The notes beneath the pieces are model-generated. The model searched no databases and had not been told where the DNA came from. It worked only from the letters and a program-made list of their open reading frames with translations. Below are positions 1 through 8,745 of a stretch of 64,000 nucleotides of DNA, one piece after another. Made by a program: the position numbers and the translations under genes. Position 1 is the stretch's first letter; each line of letters starts with the position of its first letter. The stretch is from Agrobacterium vaccinii (GTDB lineage: Bacteria; Pseudomonadota; Alphaproteobacteria; Rhizobiales; Rhizobiaceae): the NCBI RefSeq assembly GCF_021310995.1, contig NZ_CP054150.1, positions 1,922,001 through 1,986,000 of the forward strand. The letters are read 5' to 3'.

Positions 1-162
1 AAGACCCAAAAGGGCATCCTCATCACCCACCGCACCGTTCCCGGCGCCAACCACTTCTTCAACGGCCAGGTGGACACGCTGATGGCCGAATGCGAGGATT
101 ACCTCGACCGCCGTTTGAATGGCGAGTTGGTGCCGGAGCCTGCGGCGAAACGGATTCGCTGA
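1..162 (+). CDS. alpha/beta hydrolase, C-terminal fragment (5' end outside window)
   Basis: The window opens inside an open frame that encodes 53 residues before the TGA at 160-162. The fragment contains PGANHFF followed by a helix running to an RR-rich tail. The His in GANHFF sits where alpha/beta hydrolases of the dienelactone-hydrolase-like group carry the catalytic His. The nucleophile and acid residues lie upstream of the window, so the substrate cannot be judged. An inverted repeat at 178-197 and a mosaic repeat at 242-330 follow the stop. Confidence 0.7.
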   Translation, partial: KTQKGILITHRTVPGANHFFNGQVDTLMAECEDYLDRRLNGELVPEPAAKRIR

Positions 163-177
163 TTGATGTTGGTGATA

Positions 178-197
178 TCCCCGGATTAGTCCGGGGA
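178..197. repeat. Perfect 8-bp inverted repeat after the hydrolase
   Basis: TCCCCGGA and TCCGGGGA are separated by TTAG, 15 bp after the hydrolase stop. The RNA hairpin would be stable, but no run of T follows. It may be an mRNA 3'-end structure rather than a canonical intrinsic terminator. Confidence 0.5.
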
Positions 198-241
198 CAC
201 GCCACCGCGCCTGCTATGAAATAGCGACGGGCACCCCAACA

Positions 242-330
242 CCGTCACCCTCGGGCTTGTCCCGAGGGTCTGATAATGCTCCTGCGGATGTGACGTGATT
301 AGATCCTTGGGACAAGCCCAAGGATGACGG
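242..330. repeat. Dispersed palindromic mosaic repeat (RIME-like), copy 1
   Basis: Two arms, at about 243-270 and 302-330, are each a palindrome of the form CCCTCGGG-CTTGT-CCCGAGGG. They are inverted copies of one another, including the flanking CCGTCA / TGACGG. Differences between the arms are compensatory: CTCGGG with CCCGAG in one, CTTGGG with CCCAAG in the other. This suggests that folded structure is what is conserved. The element lies between two convergent genes. Related elements occur at 16496, 18984, 23311 and 54723. Confidence 0.75.
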
Positions 331-371
331 CAGTAGTGGTGGCGCTGACCGTAATCTACAGGAAACCAAGC

Positions 372-1637
372 TCACCCCTCGTCCTTCAACGTTTCCTTCT
401 GCGTGATCAGCCGGGCGCTGTGCTGTCCGCTGAGGTAGATCCACAGCCAGCTCCACGCCACCGCCAACCGCGAGCGGGTGCCGATGAGAAAGTAGATGTG
501 GGCGAGGCCCCATATCCACCATGCCAGCACCCCTTTCAGCTTGATCCTTCCGAAGTCGGCCACGGCAGCGCTTCTGCCGATGGTGGCGAGATTGCCCTGA
601 TGGCGGTAGCGGAATGCGGCGGGCTCTGTCGTGCCATTCAACCGGGCCTTGATGACCTCGGCGACGAAAGCACCCTGCTGTTTTGCGGCGGGGGCAACGC
701 CGGGCACCGGCTTGCCATCCGCCTGCATCACAGATGCGGTATCGCCGATGACGAAGATATCGGGATCGCCTTCGATGCTCAACTGCGGCCCGACCGTGGC
801 GCGCCCTGCTCTGTCGGCCTTCACATCGAGCCACTGTGCGGCGGGGGAAGCCTGCACGCCTGCGGCCCAGATAATGGTGCGGGCGGGGATGAATTCGTCG
901 CCGATCTTGAACCCGTCTTCCGTGCAGGACGATACCGGCGTGCCCAGCACGACCTCTACACCCAGATGCTCCAACGCCCGCTTGCTGTAGGCCGAGAGAT
1001 CTTCGGTAAAGGCAGCAAGAACACGCGGGCCTGCTTCTACCAGCATCACCCGCGCCTTGCGCGTATCGACATTGCGAAACTCTGGCGGCAGAACCTTGTG
1101 GGCAAGGTCTGCAATCATGCCAGCCATTTCCACGCCCGTCGGCCCGGCACCGATGACGGCAAAGGTCAGTTGCGCCTGACGCTCTTCTTCCGTCTTGGCG
1201 AGTTCCGCCCGCTCGAACGCCAGCAGCAGGCGGCGACGGATGGTGGTCGCGTCTTCCAGCGTCTTGAGGCCGGGCGCGTGTTTTTCCCAAGCATCGTTGC
1301 CGAAATAGGCATGCCGCGCGCCGGTGGCGAGCACCAGAGTGTCGAAGGCGACGGTGTCGCCGGACTTTAGAATGACGGTGCGATTTTGCCGGTCTATATC
1401 GCCGACCTCGGATAGCAGCGTGGTGACCTCAGGCCTGTTCTTGTAAAGACGGCGGATCGGCCAGGCGATTTCGGATGTCGCCAGCGCGGTCGTGGCGACC
1501 TGATACAATAGCGGTTGAAACAAATGATGGTTGCGACGGTCGATCAGCGTAATGCGAACCGGTGCGCCTTTCAGTCCATGAACGACCTGCAATCCGCCGA
1601 AGCCTCCCCCAACGACGACAACGTGATGCTCCTGCAT
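372..1637 (-). CDS. ndh: Type II NADH dehydrogenase / FAD-dependent oxidoreductase (Ndh-like)
   Basis: A 421-residue two-dinucleotide-binding-domain flavoprotein. The first Rossmann motif VVVVGGGFGG is at the N-terminus (FAD) and a second, VIGAGPTGVEMAG, near the middle (NADH). IFVIGDTA, the family's FAD-contacting GD motif, follows. The C-terminus has an amphipathic/hydrophobic stretch (WWIWGLAHIYFLIGTRSRL) that anchors NDH-2 enzymes to the inner face of the membrane. It should pass electrons from NADH to quinone without pumping protons. The frame opens at a GTG at 1670, but the ATG at 1637 has GAAGGG about 10 nt upstream and starts directly at the FAD motif, so I use it. Single gene. Confidence 0.88.
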   Translation of the reverse strand: MQEHHVVVVGGGFGGLQVVHGLKGAPVRITLIDRRNHHLFQPLLYQVATTALATSEIAWPIRRLYKNRPEVTTLLSEVGDIDRQNRTVILKSGDTVAFDTLVLATGARHAYFGNDAWEKHAPGLKTLEDATTIRRRLLLAFERAELAKTEEERQAQLTFAVIGAGPTGVEMAGMIADLAHKVLPPEFRNVDTRKARVMLVEAGPRVLAAFTEDLSAYSKRALEHLGVEVVLGTPVSSCTEDGFKIGDEFIPARTIIWAAGVQASPAAQWLDVKADRAGRATVGPQLSIEGDPDIFVIGDTASVMQADGKPVPGVAPAAKQQGAFVAEVIKARLNGTTEPAAFRYRHQGNLATIGRSAAVADFGRIKLKGVLAWWIWGLAHIYFLIGTRSRLAVAWSWLWIYLSGQHSARLITQKETLKDEG

Positions 1638-1728
1638 AAAATCTGCCCTTCTCAAATTGATAAGCCGCACACCCCTGTACCTCTCGGAGAGTGCGCGGCT
1701 TCAATATAAAGGCAAAAATTGACGATAG

Positions 1729-2484
1729 TTATGAAATAGACTGACCGCAGGCGCGGCAAAATCGCCGTACCGTTTCCGCCATTCCAAACTCCAGCGCATC
1801 GGCGGTCAGGCCGTGACCGATGGAAACTTCGGCAAGGTAGGGAATGCGCTGAACGAGCGGCGGCAGGTTGGCAACGGTGAGATCGTGACCCGCATTGACC
1901 TCCAATCCCAGCGCATGGGCAAAATCAGCCGTCGCGCCCAGCTTTTCGAGCCAGATACGGCCCTGCTCTTCATTGTCGAAACAGCCGCCGTAGGGGCCCG
2001 TATAAAGCTCGATCCTGCTCGCGCCGGTTTCCGCAGCAAGCTTGACGGCGTCCTCGTCACCATCGCCATCGGCAAACAGCGAGACACGCATGCCACCGGT
2101 TTTCAGACGCGCAACGCTCTCCTTCAAAAATCGCGCATGCTTTTTGAAATCCCAACCGTGGTCCGATGTCGCCTGCGCCGGGTCATCGGGCACCAGCGTC
2201 ACCTGCTCGGGCTGAGCTTCCTCGCACAGCAAAAGTAAATCTTCGGAAGGATAGCCCTCGATATTGAACTCGGCTTTGGGAAACTCATCATCGATCAGCG
2301 CCCGCAGCACGGGCAGGTCCGAAAAGCGGATGTGCCTCTGGTCGGGGCGCGGATGCACCGTCAGTCCACTCGCACCCGCTTGCAACGCGATGCGGCCAAA
2401 CTGCGCAACATCTGGCCAAGGCAAGTCGCGGCGGTTGCGAAGCATGGCGATGGCATTGAGATTGACGGAGAGTTTGGCTGGCAT
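1729..2484 (-). CDS. pdxJ: Pyridoxine 5'-phosphate synthase
   Basis: About 251 residues starting [19 protein letters not shown], the characteristic PdxJ N-terminus in its rhizobial form. [21 protein letters not shown] and VNAGHDLT are conserved phosphate- and substrate-binding segments of this TIM barrel. PdxJ condenses 1-deoxyxylulose 5-phosphate with 3-amino-2-oxopropyl phosphate to give pyridoxine 5'-phosphate, the ring-forming step of the DXP-dependent vitamin B6 pathway. The frame extends 15 codons upstream to a GTG at 2529, which has GGGAGG close by, so the longer start cannot be excluded. Family similarity begins at the ATG at 2484. Confidence 0.93.
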   Translation of the reverse strand: MPAKLSVNLNAIAMLRNRRDLPWPDVAQFGRIALQAGASGLTVHPRPDQRHIRFSDLPVLRALIDDEFPKAEFNIEGYPSEDLLLLCEEAQPEQVTLVPDDPAQATSDHGWDFKKHARFLKESVARLKTGGMRVSLFADGDGDEDAVKLAAETGASRIELYTGPYGGCFDNEEQGRIWLEKLGATADFAHALGLEVNAGHDLTVANLPPLVQRIPYLAEVSIGHGLTADALEFGMAETVRRFCRACGQSIS

Positions 2485-2630
2485 GGTCCGACCGTTCGTT
2501 TTCAAGAAAGGAAGCCTTGTTTCCTCCACTATTCCGCCTCCCGCAAGCGCTTTGCAAAAAATAATTGAAAACTTGCGGAACCAAACATCGACATCCGCAT
2601 TCTACTGCCAATTAGGGCTAGGGATTTATT

Positions 2631-3503
2631 ATGTCGAATGAATATTTCGCGTCTGAGACGCATCTAAAAGTGCATCAAAATCTGGACATTTCAATAGAAG
2701 CGGGAATTGACGAGCTTCTGAGGGACGAGCTTCCCACACGGCGATCCTTAACGGGAAGAGCGCGCAACGAAGCCCGCTGGAGAGCAAAACCTATGGCGGA
2801 AGAGCCCAAGACATCGCCGCAGCGGCAGATGTCGACAGTCAGCCGCAAAGGTTTTCTTCCAGAAGTTCCACTTCCCTCCAATATGCCGCCAGAACCCGTC
2901 GCGATCGCCGATATGGCCAATATGTTCGGCGTAACTCACCGCACACTGCATTTCTACGAGGAAAAAGCCATCATCTCTTCGCGCCGTGCGGGTCTGATGC
3001 GCATCTATTCCCACCAAGATGTCCACTGCATGGCCGTCGTGAATTTCTGCCGAGAGATTGGCATTCCCGTCGCCACCATTCAGGACATCATGCAGAAGCT
3101 GACGGAAACGTCGAGCCAGTCCGAGGCCGACGCGCTGTTTCAGGACGTGTTGAATACCCGCAAGAGCGAACTGGCCGGTGAAATCTCGACCGTGCGTCGC
3201 CAGATCCAGCAGATCAGCGATGTTCTCGTGGTCAACGACAGCGACGGGAAAACCGAAGACGCTGACAACGAAGGCGCTGAAATCAATCTGAACGCACAGG
3301 AACGGAAGTGCCTGGAGCTGATGGCTGAAGGTTACGCCCCTGTTCGGCTGGCACGTACGCTCGGAATTTCCAGCGACGAGCTTCAGAAGCTGGAAGCCTG
3401 CGTCATGGAAAAAGTCAGCGCCAACAATCGCTTTCAGGCGGTTGCCAAGGCCTTCATGCTGGGCGTGATCCGTCACGATGGAGAAGCGGCATCGCGCGGA
3501 TAA
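2631..3503 (+). CDS. MerR-type regulator with a C-terminal LuxR-like helix-turn-helix
   Basis: 290 residues in three parts. Residues 1-90 are polar and probably disordered. Residues 91-158 (AIADMANMFGVTHRTLHFYEEKAII ... IYSHQDVHCM) are a MerR winged-helix DNA-binding domain with the usual HFYE segment. A helical stretch (about 160-200) would dimerise. Residues 217-280 (INLNAQERKCLELMAEGYAPVRLARTLGIS) resemble the GerE/LuxR four-helix DNA-binding domain. No Cys cluster for metal sensing is visible. AGGG lies about 9 nt before the ATG. A second possible start is ATG 2793, with GGAGAG upstream, which would remove the disordered leader. Target and signal are unknown. Single gene. Confidence 0.8.
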   Translation: MSNEYFASETHLKVHQNLDISIEAGIDELLRDELPTRRSLTGRARNEARWRAKPMAEEPKTSPQRQMSTVSRKGFLPEVPLPSNMPPEPVAIADMANMFGVTHRTLHFYEEKAIISSRRAGLMRIYSHQDVHCMAVVNFCREIGIPVATIQDIMQKLTETSSQSEADALFQDVLNTRKSELAGEISTVRRQIQQISDVLVVNDSDGKTEDADNEGAEINLNAQERKCLELMAEGYAPVRLARTLGISSDELQKLEACVMEKVSANNRFQAVAKAFMLGVIRHDGEAASRG

Positions 3504-3578
3504 GCGCGGCCCTTTCAACGTAAAATCAACGCCTGCGCAGCACACACTGTCGCGGGCGTTTTGCTGTTTTAGAGACTG

Positions 3579-4706
3579 TCAGCGAACGATGGTCAGGGTT
3601 TCCGCAGCGCGGGTAATCGCCGTGTAGAGCCAGCGCTCACGCGAATCGCGAAATGCAAAGCTCTCGTCAAACAACACCACATTGTTCCATTGAGAGCCTT
3701 GGGATTTGTGCACCGTCAGCGCATAACCATAATCGAACTCGTCGTATCGCTTGCGCGTCGTCCACGGAATTTCCGTTTCCGTCTCTTCGAACGCGGCCTT
3801 GAGCAGCTTGATCTTGGCCGCACCCCGATCCATATCGTCATCTTCAGGACGGATCATCAGGTTGATGCCGGGCTTGACCGTTTCACGCGATGAACTCATC
3901 ACCTGCCACAGCGAACCATTCAACAAACCCTTTGCGGGATCGTTGCGCAGGCACACCAGCTTGTCGCCGGATTGCGGATAATCGGCCGTGAAACCCTTCA
4001 ACTCGCGCAGACGCTGATTATAGCGGCGGCGGGTGCGGTTGGTACCGACCAAGACCTGATCGGCGTCCAGCACCAGTCCCTGCGTCACCTCGTTCTTGGA
4101 AATGACCTGCGCTGCGCCATAATCGCCGCGCATGATTTCCTTGCCTTCGCGCACATCCATGGCAAGCTGGATGATGGGGTTGTCCTTCGCCTGCCGGTGA
4201 ATTTCCGATAGCAGGAAGTCGGGTTCCTGTTCCGTAAAGAACCCGCCACCGCTGACCGGCGGCAGCTGCCCGGGATCGCCCAGAACAAGAATGGGAGTGC
4301 TGAAGCTCATCAGGTCGCGGCCCAGTGCCTCATCCACCATGGAGCATTCATCAATGATGATCAGCGCTGCCTTGGCAAGCGGGCTCTGGCGGTTGATGGA
4401 AAACATCGGCGCGATAGATGTCTTGCCCGTCTCTTCATCCTCCACCGCCTCTTCGCCGCGCGGGCGATAGATCAGCGAATGGATGGTGCGGGCGTTGGAA
4501 GCGCCACGGGAGCGCAGAACCTGCGCCGCCTTGCCGGTGAAGGCAGCAAACAGAACCTCTCCATCGACGTTTTCAGCGAAGTGCTTGGCAAGTGTCGTCT
4601 TGCCCGTACCGGCATAACCGAACAGCCGGAAAACCGGCGTCCGGCCTTCCTTCAGCCAGCGCGAAACAGCCTTCAGGGCTTCATCCTGTTGCGGTGAAAA
4701 TTGCAT
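3579..4706 (-). CDS. Small RecD-like ATP-dependent DNA helicase
   Basis: 375-residue superfamily 1 helicase. Walker A GYAGTGKTT is near residue 30, followed by motif Ia FTGKAAQVLR, Walker B LIIIDECSMVD, LVLGDPGQLPP (motif III) and a C-terminal UvrD_C_2 segment YGYALTVHKSQGSQW with motif VI YTAITRA. It is far shorter than RecD of RecBCD (about 600) or RecD2 (700 or more). It lacks extra N-terminal domains and resembles the minimal Dda/RecD-like helicases. It has no recB or recC neighbour, so it likely acts alone in 5'-3' unwinding during repair or replication restart. The start is the ATG at 4706. Confidence 0.88.
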   Translation of the reverse strand: MQFSPQQDEALKAVSRWLKEGRTPVFRLFGYAGTGKTTLAKHFAENVDGEVLFAAFTGKAAQVLRSRGASNARTIHSLIYRPRGEEAVEDEETGKTSIAPMFSINRQSPLAKAALIIIDECSMVDEALGRDLMSFSTPILVLGDPGQLPPVSGGGFFTEQEPDFLLSEIHRQAKDNPIIQLAMDVREGKEIMRGDYGAAQVISKNEVTQGLVLDADQVLVGTNRTRRRYNQRLRELKGFTADYPQSGDKLVCLRNDPAKGLLNGSLWQVMSSSRETVKPGINLMIRPEDDDMDRGAAKIKLLKAAFEETETEIPWTTRKRYDEFDYGYALTVHKSQGSQWNNVVLFDESFAFRDSRERWLYTAITRAAETLTIVR

Positions 4707-5024
4707 GCGCTCTCATCGCAGGATTCGAGCGTGCTGCGCAACCGAAAAAGAACGAAAGAAGAATAAAGGCTGGCGGAATAACTATTTCAGCCAAGAATGA
4801 ATATTAAAAGTCATCATTAAGATTTTAACTATCGGTCAATTGGTTTCAAATATTATCTCGACTGTGCGGATTAGATATTAGGGATATCAAATCCGCATCA
4901 TGAAACGGACCAGAACGACACGTCGGCTTTCCAAAAGAAAACCCCCGAAAACAATAAAAAAGTTGTTCGCATCAACGCCATGCCCATTCACATGCACTAA
5001 CTTTGACTAAGGGGTCGGGTAAAT
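4707..5024. other. 318-bp intergenic region between divergent helicase and chemoreceptor genes
   Basis: AT-rich divergent promoter region. The one clear structure is an interrupted 33-bp inverted repeat at 4865-4897 (separate entry). A purine-rich ribosome site (AAGGGG) precedes the chemoreceptor ATG. I see no credible ORF and cannot place -10/-35 boxes with confidence. Confidence 0.5.
4865..4897. promoter_or_regulatory. 33-bp inverted repeat upstream of chemoreceptor 1
   Basis: TGCGGATT-A-GATAT, a 5-nt spacer, then ATATC-A-AATCCGCA: 8 bp plus 5 bp of perfect symmetry interrupted by one A/A mismatch. It lies about 130 bp before the ATG at 5025. No T-tract follows on either strand, so an operator, or a hairpin in a long 5' UTR, is more likely than a terminator. 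Confidence 0.4.
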
Positions 5025-6965
5025 ATGTTTTCTTTCAAGAACCTATCAACCAAGACGAAAGTCGTCTCAGGCACAGCAGCACCTGTAGTTCTGGCCATTG
5101 CCATCGGTGCAATTGCCCTTACAAGCATTTCTTCCATGGTCCAAAGTAACGGTTGGGTAGACCATACCAACCAGGTCCTGCAGAAGACCGACGCGATCAC
5201 CGCAGCAGCCGTGGATATGGAAACCGGCATGCGCGGCTTCATCATCACCGGTCAGCAGAATTTTCTTGAGCCCTATCGTCAGGGCGAACAGAACATCTAC
5301 AAGACGATCAATGAGCTGAAAGCCCTGGTCGCCGACAACCCGACGCAGATCGGACGTATGAACAATGTCGAGAAGGCAATTGGCGACTGGCAGAAGAATT
5401 TCGCCGAGCCGCAGATCAAGACGCGCGGTACGCTGGCTGACACGACCTCCATCGGCGATCTGAACAAGCAGCTCGATGCATCGCAGGGCAAGGCCTATTT
5501 CGATGGTCTTCGCGGTTTTATCAAGGACGCACAGGCCGACGAGCGCACATTGCTGGCAAAGCGCAGCGCCGAAAACGACGCGACCATTTCCAACGCCATC
5601 AGCATGATCTGGACCAGCCTTGCGGCTGCGGTGGTCATAGCCCTTATCGCTGGTCTCATGATCGGCTCCGGCATTTCCAAGCCCTTGCTGGCAATGACAT
5701 CCGCCATGAAGCGCCTTGCCAGTGGCGAAACGCAGCTGGACATTCCAGGCGTTGGCCGTAAGGACGAAATCGGCGAAATGGCGGAGACCGTTCAGGTCTT
5801 CAAGGAAAACGCCATTGCCAAGATCAACATGGAGCGCGAGGCGGAAGCCAACCGCAGCATGAGCGAAGCGGAACGTGTGGAGCGCGAGCGCCAGAAGGCC
5901 AAGGAAGCATCCGACATTCAGTTCGCCGTGGATGGACTGGCGCAGGGCCTCGGTCAGCTTGCGGACGGCAACGTCGCCCACCGCATCACGACACCGTTCG
6001 TCGAGCATCTCGACCGTTTGCGAAACGACTTCAACAACTCCGTCGGCAAGCTGCATGAAGCTCTGGTCTCCGTTGGCAAGAACGCCCGCGGTATCGATGC
6101 TGGCGCCAACGAAATCCGCTCTGCCGCAGACGATCTGTCCAAGCGCACAGAACAGCAGGCCGCTTCCGTCGAAGAGACGGCAGCAGCGCTCGAACAGATC
6201 GCCACCACCGTTCGTGACTCCGCCAAGCGTGCCGAAGAAGTCGGCGGCCTTGTCACCAAGACACGTCTCAGCGCCGAACATTCCGGCAAGGTCGTTCGTG
6301 ATGCGGTCATCGCCATGCAGCAGATCGAGAAATCATCCAGCGAGATTTCCAACATCATCGGCGTCATCGACGAGATCGCCTTCCAGACCAACCTGCTTGC
6401 TCTGAACGCAGGCGTGGAAGCGGCACGTGCCGGTGAAGCCGGTAAGGGCTTTGCGGTTGTTGCGCAGGAAGTGCGTGAACTGGCGCAGCGTTCTGCCAAC
6501 GCGGCCAAGGAGATCAAAACGCTGATCGTCACCTCTGGCGATCAGGTTCGCTCCGGTGTGGAACTCGTCGGCAACACCGGCAAGGCGCTGGAAGGCATCG
6601 TTTCCGAAGTTCAGCACATCAACCAGCACGTCAATGCCATCGTGGAATCGGCGCGCGAACAGTCTGTCGGCATTCAGGAAATCAACTCTGCCGTCAACAC
6701 CATGGACCAGGGCACCCAGCAGAACGCCGCCATGGTCGAACAGTCCACGGCTGCAAGCCATAGCCTTGCCAAGGAAGCTGCGGCGCTGAACCACCTGATC
6801 ACGCAGTTCAACCTCGGCGATGGCACGTCGGGCCGCTCGGTGCAGCTCGCTTCCTCGTCCTCGGCGCCTGTCGCCTCGCCTACCCGCCAGTTGATGCGCA
6901 AGGTGGCCGGAGCCTTCGGCGGCGGCAGTGCTGCGGCAGTGGACAAGTCCTGGGAAGAATTCTGA
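5025..6965 (+). CDS. Methyl-accepting chemotaxis protein with CHASE3-type sensor
   Basis: 646 residues. TM1 is at about 13-35 and a periplasmic helical region contains DMETGMRGFIITGQQNFLEPY, typical of CHASE3. TM2 lies around 190-213, followed by HAMP (KPLLAMTSAMKRLASGE ... VFKENAI), a second HAMP-like linker and the signalling hairpin with the conserved tip EIAFQTNLLALNAGVEAARAGEAGKGFAVVA in part. The protein ends in SWEEF, in the place of the NWETF pentapeptide that tethers CheR/CheB in enterobacterial receptors. AAGGGG precedes the ATG. The ligand is unknown. It is paralogous to the receptor at 8746-10665, and their cytoplasmic halves are nearly the same. Confidence 0.95.
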   Translation: MFSFKNLSTKTKVVSGTAAPVVLAIAIGAIALTSISSMVQSNGWVDHTNQVLQKTDAITAAAVDMETGMRGFIITGQQNFLEPYRQGEQNIYKTINELKALVADNPTQIGRMNNVEKAIGDWQKNFAEPQIKTRGTLADTTSIGDLNKQLDASQGKAYFDGLRGFIKDAQADERTLLAKRSAENDATISNAISMIWTSLAAAVVIALIAGLMIGSGISKPLLAMTSAMKRLASGETQLDIPGVGRKDEIGEMAETVQVFKENAIAKINMEREAEANRSMSEAERVERERQKAKEASDIQFAVDGLAQGLGQLADGNVAHRITTPFVEHLDRLRNDFNNSVGKLHEALVSVGKNARGIDAGANEIRSAADDLSKRTEQQAASVEETAAALEQIATTVRDSAKRAEEVGGLVTKTRLSAEHSGKVVRDAVIAMQQIEKSSSEISNIIGVIDEIAFQTNLLALNAGVEAARAGEAGKGFAVVAQEVRELAQRSANAAKEIKTLIVTSGDQVRSGVELVGNTGKALEGIVSEVQHINQHVNAIVESAREQSVGIQEINSAVNTMDQGTQQNAAMVEQSTAASHSLAKEAAALNHLITQFNLGDGTSGRSVQLASSSSAPVASPTRQLMRKVAGAFGGGSAAAVDKSWEEF

Positions 6966-6985
6966 TCCCAGCCTGAACCCAAAAC

Positions 6986-7014
6986 AAAGCCCACGGGAAA
7001 CCGTGGGCTTTTTG
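6986..7014. terminator. Intrinsic terminator between chemoreceptor 1 and lysE-like gene
   Basis: AAGCCCACGG-GAAA-CCGTGGGCTT is a perfect 10-bp stem with a tetraloop followed by TTTGCTTT. It sits 20 bp after the chemoreceptor stop and also serves the convergent gene ending at 7028. Confidence 0.9.
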
Positions 7015-7027
7015 CTTTCTACGGCAC

Positions 7028-7621
7028 TTATTTCAGCATCGGCCAAAGGCTGATAACCAGCAAAACCGCCATGGTGATATTGAACCATTTGAGCCGTGCC
7101 GGCACCGACAACCATTCCCGCAGCGCCGAACCGAAACCGGCCCATGTCGAAACGCTGGGCAGGTTGACCGCCGCGAACGCGACACCCACCAGCATGACTG
7201 TGAAATAGTACCGCGCATCATCCGTATAGGTCGCCATGGCCGTCACCGCCATGACCCACGCTTTCGGGTTGACCCACTGGAACGCCGCAGCGGCAAAAAA
7301 CGTCATCGGCTGCGCCCCGACCTTGCCATCACCCAGACTGCGCGACGTACCGATTTTCCACGCGACCCACAGCAGATACGCACCACCAGCGAATTTCAGC
7401 ACCGTGTAGAGCAACGGCACGGAATGCAGCAGCGCACCCAGCCCCAGACCGACGCCGATCAGCAGCGACAGAAACCCGGCACCAATGCCCAGCATATGTG
7501 GAATGGTGCGGCGAAAGCCGAAATTCACGCCCGATGCGAACAACATCATATTATTCGGCCCCGGCGTGATCGATGTCGTAAAAGCGAAAAGCAAAAGCGC
7601 GATAAAGGTTTCGATCGTCAT
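7028..7621 (-). CDS. LysE/RhtB family amino-acid exporter
   Basis: 197 residues with about six hydrophobic segments. The family signature TSITPGPNNMMLFASG is in the first loop and AFQWVNPKAWVMAV in the middle (NPK motif). Members export amino acids or related metabolites from the cytoplasm; the substrate here cannot be read from sequence. It is divergent from the aldo/keto reductase at 7766. Start ATG at 7621. Confidence 0.9.
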   Translation of the reverse strand: MTIETFIALLLFAFTTSITPGPNNMMLFASGVNFGFRRTIPHMLGIGAGFLSLLIGVGLGLGALLHSVPLLYTVLKFAGGAYLLWVAWKIGTSRSLGDGKVGAQPMTFFAAAAFQWVNPKAWVMAVTAMATYTDDARYYFTVMLVGVAFAAVNLPSVSTWAGFGSALREWLSVPARLKWFNITMAVLLVISLWPMLK

Positions 7622-7765
7622 CCCGTCCCCCGATACGCCAGACTATGAGAGCTTTTTCGCAAAGGCCAGTCGTTACAGCGAATGGAAATCCTCACAAGTT
7701 TTGATGGATCGACGTATCGGCTGCTTGGTTTAGACTGTTCAACGCAGCAATCTCGGGAGAACCAC

Positions 7766-8611
7766 ATGTTCGACGAACTTCCAACCGTCACCCTTCCCTC
7801 CGGCAAATCCATTCCGGCGCTGGGCCTGGGAACGTGGAACATGGGCGAAGCCAGCACCAGTGCCGCACAGGAAATCGCCAGCATTCGCAAGGCAGTGGAA
7901 CTGGGCATGCGGGTTATTGATACCGCCGAGATGTATGCCGATGGCCGCTCCGAAGAGATCGTGGGTCAGGCCATCAAGGGCCTTCGCGAAGAGACCTTTC
8001 TGGTCAGCAAGGTCTATCCCTTCAATGCAAGTGCGCAAGGCACCATCGAAGCCTGCGAACGAAGCCTCAAGCGGCTGGGTACAGACCACCTCGATCTCTA
8101 TCTTCTCCATTGGCGCGGCTCGCACCCACTGGAGGAAACAGTTTCTGCGTTCGAGCGGCTGAAAGCCGATGGCAAGATTCTCGACTGGGGCGTATCGAAC
8201 TTCGATACCGACGATATGGAGGAACTGTTCTCCGTGCCGGATGGCAGGAATTGCGCTGCCAACCAGATACTCTACAACCTCTCCCGTCGCGGGCCGGAAT
8301 ACGATCTCGTGCCATGGTGCCAGCACCACGGCGTGCCGGTGATGGCCTATTCCCCCATCGAGCAAGGCCGCCTTCTTTCCAACCATGAACTCATTCGCGT
8401 TGCCAAAGCCTATCAGGCCACTCCAGCGCAGGTGGCCCTCGCCTTCCTGCTGGACCGCGACGGCGTGATGCCCATTCCCAAAACCGCCAATGTGGAACGC
8501 GTGGTCGAAAATCTCGGCGCTATCGAACTGGAGATCACCGAGGAAGACTGGGCCGCACTGGATGCAGCGTTCCCACCGCCGACGGAGAAGCGGCAGCTGG
8601 AAATGTTGTGA
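7766..8611 (+). CDS. Aldo/keto reductase
   Basis: 281 residues of NADPH-dependent (alpha/beta)8-barrel reductase. The catalytic tetrad is visible as Asp52 and Tyr57 ([11 protein letters not shown]), Lys81 (VSKVYPFN) and His114 (YLLHW). [14 protein letters not shown] near the end binds the 2'-phosphate of NADPH. It would reduce aldehydes or ketones; the substrate is unknown. The frame is open 28 codons further upstream, but ATG 7766 has GGGAGA seven bases before it and fits the family N-terminus ([19 protein letters not shown]). Confidence 0.92.
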   Translation: MFDELPTVTLPSGKSIPALGLGTWNMGEASTSAAQEIASIRKAVELGMRVIDTAEMYADGRSEEIVGQAIKGLREETFLVSKVYPFNASAQGTIEACERSLKRLGTDHLDLYLLHWRGSHPLEETVSAFERLKADGKILDWGVSNFDTDDMEELFSVPDGRNCAANQILYNLSRRGPEYDLVPWCQHHGVPVMAYSPIEQGRLLSNHELIRVAKAYQATPAQVALAFLLDRDGVMPIPKTANVERVVENLGAIELEITEEDWAALDAAFPPPTEKRQLEML

Positions 8612-8689
8612 TTCGCGATCAACGACTTACCGCAGTTTGCGGAATCGGATTGGCAACGAATTGAATTGATGATTGAGAATGCAGACACA

Positions 8690-8722
8690 AAAAAACCGGG
8701 CGCCAATGACGCCCGGTTTTAT
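8690..8722. terminator. Bidirectional intrinsic terminator
   Basis: AAAACCGGGCG-CCAATGA-CGCCCGGTTTT, an 11-bp perfect stem with A-run on one side and T-run on the other. It lies between the convergent aldo/keto reductase and chemoreceptor 2 and can stop transcription from both. Confidence 0.92.
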
Positions 8723-8745
8723 ATTTTTCATCTGATATCAGTTGA

